Assembly: GCF_000316115.1 (NCBI RefSeq)
Contig: NZ_JH993797.1
Coordinates: 2,342,486 to 2,406,485 of the forward strand
Source: Leptolyngbya sp. PCC 7375
Lineage (GTDB): Bacteria > Cyanobacteriota > Cyanobacteriia > Phormidesmidales > Phormidesmidaceae
DNA: 64,000 bases
Reading direction: 5' to 3'
Shown piece by piece: positions 1 to 9,166 of the stretch. Made by a program: the position numbers and the translations under genes. The notes under the pieces are model-generated. The model ran no database searches and was not told the origin of the DNA. It saw only the letters and a program-made list of their open reading frames with translations. The first letter of the stretch is position 1, and each line of letters starts with the position of its first letter.

Positions 1-203
1 CCGTCTTTGCCCCTTCTTACGATCGTTTAATCATGCGCACAGCGCTAGCAGGTATGCTCAATGGACAATCTACCCGAGAGATTGAAGGGGGGTTAGAACA
101 GGTACGTACCGGTCAGGCAAATCAATTTCCCTTTGAGCACAACGGTTTAATCGGCAGCATCGAACGCAATGATAACGGGTTTATTCACATCCACGTGCGT
201 TAG
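1..203 (+). CDS. C-terminal end of an unidentified protein (5' end outside window)
   Basis: An open frame enters from the left edge (first full codon at base 3) and stops at TAG 201-203, giving about 66 residues. The end includes FEHNGLIGSIERND and finishes HIHVR. The pattern of a hydrophobic stretch followed by a short 'G.IG.I...NG' ending recalls the C-terminus of type-1 periplasmic binding proteins, but this is only a resemblance. It converges with the prohibitin gene, with a palindrome between them. Function is not assigned. Confidence 0.5.
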   Translation, partial: VFAPSYDRLIMRTALAGMLNGQSTREIEGGLEQVRTGQANQFPFEHNGLIGSIERNDNGFIHIHVR

Positions 204-231
204 AGAAACGAGATCTCTCATATAAAACGAG

Positions 232-273
232 ACCCGATGTAGAGACGTTCCATGGAATGTCTCTACATCGGGT
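232..273. repeat. Dispersed palindrome, copy A (42 nt, core GTTCCATGGAA)
   Basis: Two 20-nt arms pair across the centre CCATGG with a single G/A difference that would form a G-U pair in RNA. The copy lies between two convergent 3' ends (stop at 203 and prohibitin stop at 321). It belongs to the same family as 5756-5811, 6684-6725, 10675-10692 and 24066-24101. It may act as a two-way terminator or be a REP-like dispersed element. Confidence 0.85.
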
Positions 274-320
274 TTGGTAATTAGGCGTAATTATCGACAA
301 CAACGTGATTACGTTCTCGC

Positions 321-1151
321 CTATTCGTTGTCCATGTTGAAGATAAAGGGTACCTGACCGCCCTTGTCTCCCATAACCAACACCCTGGGCATCTGAGAAC
401 CACCCATTTTCCAGGCTTCAATGGCTTCTTTCTGAAGCACCAGTTCACCCCCTTGGGCCTTTAAGGTTTCAGCCAACAAACGCTGGGCTTCGGCGCGACC
501 TTTGGCCCGGTTGACTTCTGCCTGGGCTTCTTGTTCAGCCTGCTGGGCTACATACACAGCTCGACGAGCACTTTGCTCAGCAATTTGCTTTTCTTCTACC
601 GCTCGGGCAAATTCTTCTGAAAATGAGAGATCAACAACACTCGTATCGAGAATGATGATGCCGTACTTTTCTAAACGGCTACTGAGAGTATCGTCAAAAT
701 CTTCCTTTAGCTTAGTTCGTTGCGTAATCGCCTCTTCTACAGTACGACGGGCAGCAGCAATCTTAAAGGATTCCTGGGTCTGGGGGGCAATGATCTTGGT
801 AACTATATTGGCCAACGTTCCCTGCTTTCTGCGGATTTCCACAATATTGCTAGGATCTAACCGAAAGTTAATGGCAAATCGAGCCCGTAAATCCTGAAGA
901 TCCTTAGTGGAACTTTCAGCGGGCACTTCAAATTTCTGAACCGTAACATCGTAAACATCCACAAAAGACACCAGGGGTGGCTTGAAGTGAACTCCTTCTA
1001 ATAAAGGGGCATTTTGGGCTTTCCCTAGAATGCTTAAGACACCGGCCTGACCAGGGTTAATAATGACCAAAGTGCTGGTCAAAATCAGGCCGGTAATAAT
1101 GGCCAAAAGTGCGATCGCAGCTGGCTGCCAGCTACCCGTCCGAGCGCTCAA
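321..1151 (-). CDS. phb1: Prohibitin-family (SPFH/Band 7) membrane protein
   Basis: This is a 276-residue membrane-anchored SPFH protein, close to the usual length of cyanobacterial prohibitin homologues. A single N-terminal transmembrane segment (about residues 7-30) is followed by the SPFH core, with NPGQAGVLSILGKAQ, QKFEVPAESSTKDLQ and EKYGIIILDTSVVDLSF, then an Ala/Glu-rich coiled coil (about 185-245). The start chosen is TTG at 1151 because GGAGGA lies 7-8 nt upstream. The frame stays open to a TTG at 1211 that would add 20 unrelated residues. It lies just downstream of purM on the same strand and may be cotranscribed. Prohibitins form ring complexes that scaffold membrane proteins and proteases; the exact role here is inferred. 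Confidence 0.9.
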   Translation of the reverse strand: MSARTGSWQPAAIALLAIITGLILTSTLVIINPGQAGVLSILGKAQNAPLLEGVHFKPPLVSFVDVYDVTVQKFEVPAESSTKDLQDLRARFAINFRLDPSNIVEIRRKQGTLANIVTKIIAPQTQESFKIAAARRTVEEAITQRTKLKEDFDDTLSSRLEKYGIIILDTSVVDLSFSEEFARAVEEKQIAEQSARRAVYVAQQAEQEAQAEVNRAKGRAEAQRLLAETLKAQGGELVLQKEAIEAWKMGGSQMPRVLVMGDKGGQVPFIFNMDNE

Positions 1152-1217
1152 AATTAGTTCCTCCGAGTGTAGATGGGGAAAATTTTGTCTAAAAAATTTT
1201 TCTTTCCCCAACGTATC

Positions 1218-2282
1218 CTAACCTTCTGGCAACCCGGTGACCACTTTATCTCCATCAATCACAGTGCCAATTTGATAGGCAGACTGAAAATGAGCCAACG
1301 TAGCTTCGGCTTGATCAGCGGGTACAACCAGTACAAAACCAATACCCATATTGAAGGTTTTAAACATTTCAGCAGTCGTTACATTGCCAGCTGCTTGTAA
1401 CCACTTAAATACCGGCAGTATGGGCCAACTATTCGCCTCTATATATATAGATTGATTTTCACCGAGGCAACGAGGCAAGTTCTCAGGAAAACCACCCCCC
1501 GTAATATGGGCCATAGCGTGAATTTCTAAGCCACTCTTCAGGGCAGCTAACACTGGTTTTACATAGAGTTGAGTGGGTGTCAGCAACACCTCGCCCAGGG
1601 ACTGCCCCACTAATAACTCCGGGCATTCATCCCAGCCATAACCGACCGATCGCTCTACGGCTTGCCCACCCAAAGACTCCTGCCGGGGCGCTTCCGCCAT
1701 AATTTTGCGCACCAGACTGTAGCCGTTACTGTGCACACCGCTGCTGGGTAGTCCAATTAAGACATCTCCTATGCGCACCCGAGAACCGTCTAAAATGGCA
1801 CTTTTTTCGACAATACCGACACAGAATCCGGCCATGTCATACTCACCCTGGCCATAAAACCCAGGCATCTCAGCCGTTTCTCCACCTAGTAGGGCACAGC
1901 CCGACTGACGACATCCCTCGGCCACCCCTGCTACCACCTGGGTCAGCTGCTCAGGGGCCAATTGCCCCGTAGCCAAATAATCTAAAAAGTAGAGGGGTTC
2001 CGCCCCTGACGTCAGCACATCATTGACACACATGGCCACAAGATCAATGCCCACTGTATTGTGACGATTCAACATGTGGGCCAACTTGAGTTTGGTACCT
2101 ACACCATCTGTCCCCGAAACCAGAACGGGCTGAGAATATCCCTCGGGAAGCTCAAAATAACCGCCAAACCCACCTAAACCACCCAACACTCCAGGACGGC
2201 GAGTTCCTTCCACCAGGCTGCGAATAGTTTCCACAAACGCACGACCTGCTTCAACGTCCACCCCTGCCTGTCGATAATCCAT
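1218..2282 (-). CDS. purM: Phosphoribosylformylglycinamidine cyclo-ligase (AIR synthetase)
   Basis: PurM performs the fifth step of purine synthesis, the ATP-dependent closure of FGAM to aminoimidazole ribonucleotide in the cytosol. The start is ATG 2282 ([13 protein letters not shown]), with TAAGG 5 nt upstream, giving 354 residues; an upstream in-frame start at 2303 lacks this support. Diagnostic segments are the N-terminal [21 protein letters not shown], the Mg/ATP-binding [13 protein letters not shown], and [13 protein letters not shown] near residue 260. It lies immediately upstream of the prohibitin gene, and about 570 bp of non-coding DNA precedes it. Identification is secure. Confidence 0.97.
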   Translation of the reverse strand: MDYRQAGVDVEAGRAFVETIRSLVEGTRRPGVLGGLGGFGGYFELPEGYSQPVLVSGTDGVGTKLKLAHMLNRHNTVGIDLVAMCVNDVLTSGAEPLYFLDYLATGQLAPEQLTQVVAGVAEGCRQSGCALLGGETAEMPGFYGQGEYDMAGFCVGIVEKSAILDGSRVRIGDVLIGLPSSGVHSNGYSLVRKIMAEAPRQESLGGQAVERSVGYGWDECPELLVGQSLGEVLLTPTQLYVKPVLAALKSGLEIHAMAHITGGGFPENLPRCLGENQSIYIEANSWPILPVFKWLQAAGNVTTAEMFKTFNMGIGFVLVVPADQAEATLAHFQSAYQIGTVIDGDKVVTGLPEG

Positions 2283-2303
2283 AGACCTTACAAGAAATAG
2301 CAT

Positions 2304-2849
2304 CCCTTAGAATACTTGTGGACGGTGGGCATTGCCCACCCTACGTGCTAAGGGCCTCAGCCTCCACGGGAAGATGGGCAATGCCTCCAGTAGACAATGC
2401 CCAAACCTATAGAATCTTCATGATCTGTCCGTTGACAAGAACATTATTGGTCATGGAAACTAGATTTACCACGGGGACAAAGTCTAAAAACGAACTGCAA
2501 AGTTATTGGGCATCTATTAATAATCTGTAATCATTGCAAAGTCATACATAATTTTTCAAAAACTAATTAGTCTGCTAGGACAGCTAGAAAACCGTCTATA
2601 AGCCTTGGCTGTCGAAGCCTGTAACTGGCGAATGAAGAAATTGTAAAGATGTTCCGCAAGGCCATTGTCTGTTTTCCCGGTCAAAAATGCGGTTCCAAAC
2701 AGCAAAATCTTCGTGATAGATTAGCTCGCGTTGCCAATTTTTATTTTGTCCGCGATGCATTGTCATCTTGAAGCTACCCTATTCAATCCATTGAATTTGC
2801 CACTTCTCGCTCTGCGATGTAGACGCATATGCCTGGTGCACTCTGATTT
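2304..2849. other. Non-coding gap between purM and the RlpA-like gene
   Basis: This 546-bp gap lies between divergent genes and should hold both promoters. The only clear structure is the short palindrome at 2324-2340. A 70-codon frame at 2318-2530 runs through that palindrome, has no ribosome-binding site and no recognisable protein pattern, so it is not called a gene. The stretch 2530-2840 is AT-rich in part. I could not fix a promoter there with confidence. Confidence 0.6.
2324..2340. repeat. Short palindrome GGTGGGCATTGCCCACC
   Basis: Perfect 8-bp arms surround a central T, followed by CTACG. GTGGGC/GCCCAC palindromes followed by CTACG resemble short interspersed elements common in cyanobacterial intergenic DNA (from memory). 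A degenerate GATGGGCAATGCC lies about 50 bp downstream. Confidence 0.6.
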
Positions 2850-3764
2850 ATGAACAAAAAGTTTATTGGTCGTGTAGCAGTTGCCACATTGCTTGCCACT
2901 GCCGTTTCGATTCCTGAACGGGTCCATGCCCAAACCTTTGATACAGGTCCCAGTGGAGCTTTTGAGGTTTCAGTCAACGACCAGTCCTTGGAGTCGTCTT
3001 CAACCGATACGCTTCAGAAATTTAATCGGTCGACGACCACCGTTCGCGTTAATGCCCATGCCCATGAAAGTCGGCAAGCTGCAACGGTTTACGTTAAAGA
3101 TATTCCCGTATTAACCTACATCGATTCATCTGAGACAGCTGAGGTTGTATCTGGTTGGGTGCCCCTAGAAGAAGCCGCAACCAACAGTATTATTGCTGAT
3201 GCAACTCAAATGGCATCACAGCTGGAACAATTGAGCGATCGCAACACAGATTTCACCGCCCATTGGGATGACGGCACTTACATGGTCAAAGCTGGAGACA
3301 GCCTGCTAATCACCCTGGGTGCAACAGTGCAGCTTTCCGATGCCACCGAAAATGACGCAGAAAACGTTCTGCAAATTACCAATCGGTTACGCCGTCTGAT
3401 CGGTGATGGTGCGATAGAGCCCATTACTGAAGTCATCGGTAGACCCGAACCACAGCAAGTGGCCGCCATCCGTTCTAGCTATAGCGGCATGGCCTCCTGG
3501 TATGGACCAGGATTTCACGGTCGTATGAGTGCCAGTGGTGAATCCTTTAACCAATACGCCATGACTGCCGCTCACCGCACCCTACCGTTTGGCACTCAAG
3601 TTCGAGTCACCAACTTGAACAATGGTCAGCAGGTTGTGGTACGCATCAATGACCGTGGCCCTTTCAGCCGTGGGCGCATCATTGACCTCTCAGCTGGTGC
3701 TGCCAGTGCCATTGGGCTGCAAGCAGCTGGTGTCGGTCCTGTACAAGTTGAAGTGCTGCGTTAG
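2850..3764 (+). CDS. rlpA: RlpA-like double-psi beta-barrel protein (septal lytic transglycosylase family)
   Basis: This is a 304-residue exported protein. A signal peptide (about 1-27, ending VHA before QTF) is followed by about 180 residues with no recognised domain and a C-terminal RlpA double-psi barrel (about 211-304). Family signatures are ASWYG (215-219), AHRTLPFGT (241-249), NDRGPF (267-272) and IDLS (278-281). The His of AHRT and the Asp of NDRGP correspond to residues needed for glycan cleavage in characterised RlpA proteins. It should act in the periplasm on peptidoglycan. No SPOR domain is present. It is probably monocistronic; a 12-bp hairpin follows at 3807-3851. Confidence 0.9.
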   Translation: MNKKFIGRVAVATLLATAVSIPERVHAQTFDTGPSGAFEVSVNDQSLESSSTDTLQKFNRSTTTVRVNAHAHESRQAATVYVKDIPVLTYIDSSETAEVVSGWVPLEEAATNSIIADATQMASQLEQLSDRNTDFTAHWDDGTYMVKAGDSLLITLGATVQLSDATENDAENVLQITNRLRRLIGDGAIEPITEVIGRPEPQQVAAIRSSYSGMASWYGPGFHGRMSASGESFNQYAMTAAHRTLPFGTQVRVTNLNNGQQVVVRINDRGPFSRGRIIDLSAGAASAIGLQAAGVGPVQVEVLR

Positions 3765-3806
3765 TCTGGGTCTCATCATATGTGGTCATGGCGACACCCA
3801 AGTGTT

Positions 3807-3851
3807 GCAATCATCTAGAGACAGGCTGCGGGCTTATCCCTAGATGATTGC
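3807..3851 (+). other. Stable hairpin between rlpA-like gene and panC/cmk
   Basis: Perfect 12-bp arms (GCAATCATCTAG and its complement) enclose a 21-nt loop, 42 nt after the rlpA-like stop and 70 nt before the panC/cmk start. No T-run follows, so a simple intrinsic terminator is not supported. It could protect the upstream mRNA 3' end or sit in the panC/cmk leader. Confidence 0.6.
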
Positions 3852-3920
3852 CTTAGTAAGACAACTAGGCCGTCTGCTATCGTTAAACCTTGTGTCTAAG
3901 GCGGTTGCCAGGAGACTGTC

Positions 3921-5471
3921 TTGCGTTTACTAAAAACGATAGAAGGACTGCGATGTTGGCTACGCAAACAGTCTGGCTCCATTGGTCTAGTGCCTACCAT
4001 GGGAGCATTGCACCAAGGCCATCTCAGTCTGATTCATCGGGCACGACGCGATAATGAGCTGGTCATTGTCAGCATTTTTGTTAACCCCCTACAGTTTGGC
4101 CCCAATGAGGACCTCGCAGCCTATCCGCGAACCTTAGACTTAGATGCCAGAATATGTGAAGCTGCTGGCGTTGACTGTATCTTCGCGCCAACAGCGTTAG
4201 ACCTTTACGGGCCTAATTTTCAAGACGCTGACGCTCTGGTTACAGTTCTGGCCCCTCCCGCATTGGCGAAACCCCTGTGTGGACAGTTTCGCCCTGAACA
4301 CTTTAACGGAGTCGCCACGGTCGTCACGAAACTTATTAGCCTGGTGAGACCACAGCGCTCTTATTTTGGTCAAAAGGATGCGCAGCAATTAGCCATCATT
4401 CGCCGATTGGTTAAGGACTTAAATCTGCCAGGAAACGTCATTGGTTGCCCAATTGTGCGAGAAGCGGACGGATTAGCCCTTAGTTCTAGGAATAAGTATT
4501 TAAGCGAGCAGGAACGTCAACAAGCAGTTATACTCTATCGGGGGTTAAGGAGAGCCAAAGAGAAGTTTAAAGCAGGTGTGCGATCGCAACATTCTCTCGC
4601 TTGCATCGTCTTTCAGTACTTAGAAACGGCACCCGCTGTCGCTCCCCAGTACATCGAACTGGTAAATCCATATACGTTGGCCCCCTTAGAAAAAGTTGAA
4701 ACAGTTGGTATGTTGGCAGTAGCAGCATTTGTAGGGACTACACGATTAATCGATAACGTTGTTTTACGGGCACGGCGACCCATCATTGCCATTGATGGTC
4801 CCGCTGGTGCTGGTAAATCAACAGTGGCTAGGCAGTTGGCTCAGCAATTGGGTCTGCTTTATTTAGATACTGGGGCTATGTACCGTGCTTTTACCTGGTA
4901 CGTTCTTGCCCAGGCATGCAACCCAGACGATGAAGTTGCTGTTGCTGACCTGTTACCTAAGTGTGAGATCAAGCTTGTTGCAACGCCTGCCGATGCAGGC
5001 CCTCACCCCCCGGAAGTCTGGGTAAACGATACATTGGTCACCCAAGCTATTCGCACCTCAGAGGTCACTGCCAACGTATCCACGATTGCCGCCCAGAGTT
5101 CTGTGCGGGAAGCGCTGGTCAAACAGCAGATGCAATATGGCCTAACCGGTGGTGTCGTGGCAGATGGTCGAGATATTGGGACCCATGTCTTCCCCGATGC
5201 TGAGCTCAAAATCTTTTTAACAGCATCCGTTGAAGAACGGGCTCGTCGTCGTCAAAGAGACTTGGCTAACCAGAACCAGCCTGTTCCTGAGCTGTCTGAT
5301 TTGGCTCAGGCCATTAGTGAACGTGACCATAAAGACAGTACGCGAGAGATTTCTCCTCTGCGCCAAGCAGATGATGCCATTGAAGTTGTTACAGATTCTC
5401 TGGCCATTGAAAGCGTCTTGGATAAGCTGTTGACCCTCTATAAAGAAAAAGTTGTCAGTGATGAAGAGTAA
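3921..5471 (+). CDS. panC/cmk: Bifunctional pantoate--beta-alanine ligase / cytidylate kinase
   Basis: This 516-residue fusion is typical of cyanobacteria. Residues 1-280 are PanC, which condenses pantoate with beta-alanine using ATP for CoA synthesis; signatures are VPTMGALHQGH (24-34), SIFVNPLQFGP, YFGQKDAQQ and ALSSRNKYL. Residues 285-510 are CMP/dCMP kinase with the P-loop GPAGAGKST (293-301), YLDTGAMYRA, VADGRDIGTHVFP and the nucleotide-binding RERD/RARRR region. The start is TTG 3921, with AGGAGA 5 nt upstream. A terminator lies about 250 nt downstream. The two activities belong to unrelated pathways; the fusion is well known in the phylum. Confidence 0.97.
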   Translation: MRLLKTIEGLRCWLRKQSGSIGLVPTMGALHQGHLSLIHRARRDNELVIVSIFVNPLQFGPNEDLAAYPRTLDLDARICEAAGVDCIFAPTALDLYGPNFQDADALVTVLAPPALAKPLCGQFRPEHFNGVATVVTKLISLVRPQRSYFGQKDAQQLAIIRRLVKDLNLPGNVIGCPIVREADGLALSSRNKYLSEQERQQAVILYRGLRRAKEKFKAGVRSQHSLACIVFQYLETAPAVAPQYIELVNPYTLAPLEKVETVGMLAVAAFVGTTRLIDNVVLRARRPIIAIDGPAGAGKSTVARQLAQQLGLLYLDTGAMYRAFTWYVLAQACNPDDEVAVADLLPKCEIKLVATPADAGPHPPEVWVNDTLVTQAIRTSEVTANVSTIAAQSSVREALVKQQMQYGLTGGVVADGRDIGTHVFPDAELKIFLTASVEERARRRQRDLANQNQPVPELSDLAQAISERDHKDSTREISPLRQADDAIEVVTDSLAIESVLDKLLTLYKEKVVSDEE

Positions 5472-5720
5472 CACACACTGATAACGACTAGCCTCTTGCT
5501 CAGACCGCCCATAAAAACCAGGGGTAAATATACGTAAATTGGCTCAGATTTTCCGTCAATTTTGGCTCTAATTTACGTGTTTACGAGGAAGCTTTTACCC
5601 ATATAAGCAGGTGAAAATAAAGCTAATTCTGAAGAACGCATGCAAGGCGACTAATCATCCGAGGGGGCATTTGGATGGTTTATTTGAATCTTGTATCCAT
5701 GCGTTTTACAGGTGAGCTGT

Positions 5721-5755
5721 CTGACCCTGGGGGCTTTATGGGGTCAGGCATTTTT
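5721..5755 (+). terminator. Intrinsic terminator downstream of panC/cmk
   Basis: A 7-bp stem CTGACCC/GGGTCAG with a 13-nt loop is followed by CATTTTTCTTTTT. It lies 250 nt after the panC/cmk stop, so it ends either a long 3' UTR or a small RNA made from the 5472-5720 gap. The T-run merges with the palindrome beginning at 5756. Confidence 0.7.
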
Positions 5756-5811
5756 CTTTTTAAACGTTTGTCGGGTCGTTCCATGGAACGACCCGACAAA
5801 CGTTTAAAAAG
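5756..5811. repeat. Dispersed palindrome, copy B (56 nt, perfect)
   Basis: This is an exact palindrome with 28-nt half-sites centred on TTCCATGGAA. It sits between the panC/cmk terminator and the yebC stop, a convergent gap, ending 7 nt from the yebC stop codon. It is the longest member of the family. The outer arms (CTTTTTAAACG) differ from other copies; only the central 12 bases are shared. Confidence 0.9.
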
Positions 5812-5817
5812 AATCTT

Positions 5818-6582
5818 CTAAAAGACCGCTGCTAAGATCTCCTCTTGCATATCAAAGTTAGCAGTCACCGATTGCACATCCTCAAGATCTTCCAAAGCAT
5901 CCATCATTTTTAATAGAGACTTTGCTTGATCGATATCGGTCACATCAACTGTATTACTCGGTACCCAGCGCACCTCAATATCCTTCACTGTATAGCTTTC
6001 ACCTTTGAGATGAATGCTGAGATTCTCCAGATCGCTAGGGGGGCACAACACTTCTGCACCGGGGGTATCTTCATCCACTTCGGTCAATTCGTAAGATTCA
6101 GCTCCACCTTCAATGGCCGCTTCTAATAGGGCATCTTCTTCCAACTCACCCTTGACGACAACCACACCTTTTTGGTCAAACATCCAGCCGACACAGCCAG
6201 TTTCGCCAAGGTTGCCACCGTTTTTGCTAAACGCCGCTCGCAGATCGGCAGCGGTGCGGTTGCGATTATCGGTCAGGGCTTCCACCAGTACAGCAACACC
6301 GCCCGGACCATACCCCTCGTAACGAATGGATTCTAAGTCACCATCGCTACCTAATTTGCCAGTCCCTTTTGCGATCGCACGGTCAATGTTGTCATTGGGC
6401 ACCCCCGCTGCTTTCGCTTTATCAATGGCCGTCCGCAGCTGAAAATTACCATCGGGGTCACCGCCACCATGCTTTGCTGCCACAATAATTTCCCGTGACA
6501 GCTTGGCAAATACTTTGCCCTTAACCGCATCAACCCGCGCCTTTTGGCGTTTGATATTGGCCCATTTGCTATGCCCTGCCAT
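5818..6582 (-). CDS. yebC: YebC/PmpR-TACO1 family protein
   Basis: The 254-residue protein starts MAGHSKWANIKRQKARVDA, the invariant YebC N-terminus, followed by AGVPNDNIDRAIAKGTG, YEGYGPGGVAVLVEALTDNRNRT and FSKNGGNLGETGCVGWMF. Length is normal for the family. Members have been described as DNA-binding regulators in some bacteria, and as ribosome-associated factors that relieve stalling (TACO1 and recent bacterial work). Which applies here cannot be seen. It lies downstream of glk on the same strand, separated by about 145 bp containing palindrome C. Confidence 0.95.
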   Translation of the reverse strand: MAGHSKWANIKRQKARVDAVKGKVFAKLSREIIVAAKHGGGDPDGNFQLRTAIDKAKAAGVPNDNIDRAIAKGTGKLGSDGDLESIRYEGYGPGGVAVLVEALTDNRNRTAADLRAAFSKNGGNLGETGCVGWMFDQKGVVVVKGELEEDALLEAAIEGGAESYELTEVDEDTPGAEVLCPPSDLENLSIHLKGESYTVKDIEVRWVPSNTVDVTDIDQAKSLLKMMDALEDLEDVQSVTANFDMQEEILAAVF

Positions 6583-6683
6583 ACTGCCTTAGTCGTCATA
6601 CACTAGCCCACTATTGTAGCGAGAAGTTTTGCAAGGAAATTGGAAAGGTTGGGAAAGAAATAGGGAATGGGCAATGGAAAAAT

Positions 6684-6725
6684 CTGCCCTGTAGGGGCAT
6701 TCCATGGAACGCCCCTACAGGGCAG
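6684..6725. repeat. Dispersed palindrome, copy C (42 nt)
   Basis: The 20-nt arms read CTGCCCTGTAGGGGC on the outer side and meet at CCATGG, with one A/G difference. It begins 2 nt after the glk stop (minus strand). This is the only member of the set lying between co-directional genes (glk and yebC). Confidence 0.88.
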
Positions 6726-6727
6726 CC

Positions 6728-7747
6728 TCACGCCAGTTGTCCCGCCCGTAACGCTGCCCCAATCAACCCTACGCTTTGATTGGTAACCAGGTGAACGGGC
6801 ACATTATCCAGCAGTGGGCCCACGCGGCCTTTGTGGCTAAAGGCTGTGAGAAAACTGCCGTCGCGGATCAGAGGCATGTTTTTGGCAGTGACGCCACCGG
6901 CTACGTAAAGGCCGCCGTAGGGTAAAAGTTTGAGGGCTAAATTGCCAGCTGCCGCCCCATAGGCATCAATAAAAATTTCCATGGTGCGGCCAGCAAGACG
7001 GTCAACGGTGGCAGCTTTGGAAATGGCAGCGGCTGGATCGGGAAGTTCGCTGCGTTTGCCTGCGCCTTGCTCCCAATTGCGCACCACTTGAGCGAGTTCT
7101 TCGGACTCAGTGGCAAAGTTGCGATCGCGTAAAAACTGATAGATAGAGACAATACCCTGGCCAGAAACCACCCGCTCGACAGAAACACGGGAAATAGAAT
7201 GCTTGTCTAACAGGTAATGCAGTAACTGAAACTCCAGTTCAGAGCGAGGGGCAAAGTCGGCATGGCCACCTTCAGAAGGAAATACCTGGTATTGGCCACC
7301 GCAGTTAATTAAAAACCCCTGGCCCAGGCCAGTCCCAGCACCAATAATGGCAATGGGCGCTTGCTCATCATGGGTTCCCGACTGTAACGTACACACATCA
7401 TCTGGCGTTAGTCCTAGCACACCATAGCCGACGGCAGCAAAGTCATTGATCAGCTCTACCGTTTTGAGACCCAGTTCGTCAGCGATGCGATCGCCACTCA
7501 GAGACCAGGCTAAATTTGTGAGCTGGGAACGATTATTGACCACAGGTCCAGCAATAGCAAAGCAGGCAGCTTGGGGCTGGGCATTTGAAACTGCTGCCAG
7601 GAAGTCTTTTACCATAGGCACCAAATCAGCATAATCACCACTGACAAAGCGCTGTTCATGGAGCGTTGCTTGGGGATTAGTGCCAGACTGCACCAACCGC
7701 AAAATTGTTTTGGTACCGCCGATGTCACCCGCTAGTAGTTGCATCAT
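6728..7747 (-). CDS. glk: Glucokinase
   Basis: This is a 339-residue ATP-dependent glucokinase of the Glk (PF02685, non-ROK) family, feeding free glucose into glycolysis and the pentose phosphate path. Visible signatures are the N-terminal phosphate loop LAGDIGGTKT, INDFAAVGYGVL, IGAGTGLGQGF and PSEGGHADFAPRSELE, and a C-terminal GGLYVAGGVTAKN. Two adjacent Met codons open the frame (7747 or 7744). The gene is divergent from cofH, with about 150 bp between them. It may be transcribed with yebC, but palindrome C lies between. Confidence 0.95.
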   Translation of the reverse strand: MMQLLAGDIGGTKTILRLVQSGTNPQATLHEQRFVSGDYADLVPMVKDFLAAVSNAQPQAACFAIAGPVVNNRSQLTNLAWSLSGDRIADELGLKTVELINDFAAVGYGVLGLTPDDVCTLQSGTHDEQAPIAIIGAGTGLGQGFLINCGGQYQVFPSEGGHADFAPRSELEFQLLHYLLDKHSISRVSVERVVSGQGIVSIYQFLRDRNFATESEELAQVVRNWEQGAGKRSELPDPAAAISKAATVDRLAGRTMEIFIDAYGAAAGNLALKLLPYGGLYVAGGVTAKNMPLIRDGSFLTAFSHKGRVGPLLDNVPVHLVTNQSVGLIGAALRAGQLA

Positions 7748-7896
7748 AATGATTTCGAAATCAGGTCAAATTTAACGTGATAGTTGGAGAATATAGAAAG
7801 TCGTTGGCACGCCCTTTTAGATACCCCGCGATCATCGACGATCTCTTGAGGAATTAATTTCCCACAGTCCATTAGATCTATACCGCAACGAGTGTA

Positions 7897-9048
7897 ATGC
7901 CCCTCCCAGTAGTCCCGACCATAGCCGACATTTTAGACCGAGCCCTAGACGGTGAGAATATTTCGCCAGACGACGGCATCACCTTACTGAGCCAGACCAC
8001 AGCCGCAGCCGTGGAAACCATCCGAGCAACTGCTGATCAACTACGTCAACAGCAAGCGGGAGACACCGTCACCTATGTGGTCAATCGCAATATAAATTAC
8101 ACCAACATTTGCGAACAGCACTGTAGCTTTTGTGCGTTTCGTCGCGATGCAGGGCAGGCGGGGGCTTACTGGCTCAGCTGGGAAAATATTCTAGAAAAAG
8201 CAACCGCTGCCGTAGAGACAGGGGCAACGGAAATCTGCATGCAGGGAGGCCTGCACCCAACGGCAAAAATTAACGGTCGCTCTTTGGACTATTACCAACA
8301 GCTCGTCACCACCATCAAGGCAACGTTTCCTCACCTCCACATCCATGCTTTCTCACCCCAGGAGGTGCAGTTTATTGCCCGCGAAGACAATTTAGACTTT
8401 GCAACGGTCATAGGTGAACTGGCCCAAGCCGGTGTCGGCTCACTCCCAGGTACCGCAGCTGAAGTGCTTGATGATCGGGTGCGACGGGTGCTCTGTCCTG
8501 AAAAAATTGACACTGCCACCTGGATCGAGATTGTCACCCAGGCCCACGAGCTAGGCATGCCCACCACCAGCACCATGCTGTCAGGCCATATTGAAACCAT
8601 TGAGCAGCAAATTGGCCACTTTGAAAAACTACGTCAACTGCAACAGCGCTCTTTAGCAAAGGGTGACACAGGCATCACTGAGTTTATATTGTTGCCCTTT
8701 GTGGGACAGGATGCCCCAGCTCCCTTGCGGAAGCGAGTCGGTCGAGATCAGCCAGTGATCTCAGATGCACTATTGCTAACGGCAGTGGCCCGTATTTATT
8801 TGGGTCGTTGGATCAAAAACCATCAGCCTAGCTGGGTAAAACTTGGTCTGGATGGTGCTACTGAAGCCTTACGCTGGGGCTGCAACGACATTGGTGGCAC
8901 CCTGATGGAAGAGCACATTACCTCTATGGCCGGAGCGCAAGGGGGGACCTGTCAGTCAGTGGAAGATTTGACGGGTGCGATCGCAACCCTTAATCGTCCC
9001 AGCCAACAGCGGGATACCCTATATAACTGGATGACGATCAATTATTAA
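7897..9048 (+). CDS. cofH: Radical-SAM FO synthase subunit 2 (CofH)
   Basis: This 383-residue radical-SAM enzyme carries the [4Fe-4S] motif Cys72-x3-Cys76-x2-Cys79 within [12 protein letters not shown], typical of CofH. CofH joins a tyrosine-derived fragment to the flavin precursor to make FO (8-hydroxy-5-deazaflavin), working with CofG. In cyanobacteria FO serves as a photolyase antenna pigment. CMQGGLHP and [13 protein letters not shown] also fit CofH. The related menaquinone enzymes MqnC and MqnE are the main alternatives. No cofG or photolyase gene is in the window. Confidence 0.87.
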   Translation: MPLPVVPTIADILDRALDGENISPDDGITLLSQTTAAAVETIRATADQLRQQQAGDTVTYVVNRNINYTNICEQHCSFCAFRRDAGQAGAYWLSWENILEKATAAVETGATEICMQGGLHPTAKINGRSLDYYQQLVTTIKATFPHLHIHAFSPQEVQFIAREDNLDFATVIGELAQAGVGSLPGTAAEVLDDRVRRVLCPEKIDTATWIEIVTQAHELGMPTTSTMLSGHIETIEQQIGHFEKLRQLQQRSLAKGDTGITEFILLPFVGQDAPAPLRKRVGRDQPVISDALLLTAVARIYLGRWIKNHQPSWVKLGLDGATEALRWGCNDIGGTLMEEHITSMAGAQGGTCQSVEDLTGAIATLNRPSQQRDTLYNWMTINY

Positions 9049-9166
9049 CAGACGCATCTAATCGTTAATGTTTACTCAAATCTATTTCCATACCAATAGC
9101 AGATTTGTAGAGTAGTGCAGGACCATTAATCAGTTCGAATTCCAAGCCCTAGCATCCGTTAGCTGC

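Noticed and set aside
1152-1211. N-terminal extension of the prohibitin to TTG 1211
   Set aside because: The TTG at 1151 has a strong GGAGGA upstream and the extension does not resemble the family N-terminus.
2318-2530. 70-codon plus-strand frame between purM and the RlpA-like gene
   Set aside because: It begins in an intergenic palindrome, has no ribosome-binding site, and shows no domain or composition of a real protein.
5675-5821. 48-codon frame (MVYLNLVSMRFTGELSD...) upstream of yebC
   Set aside because: It runs through the terminator and the 56-nt palindrome, which impose its C-terminal sequence, and has no convincing ribosome-binding site.
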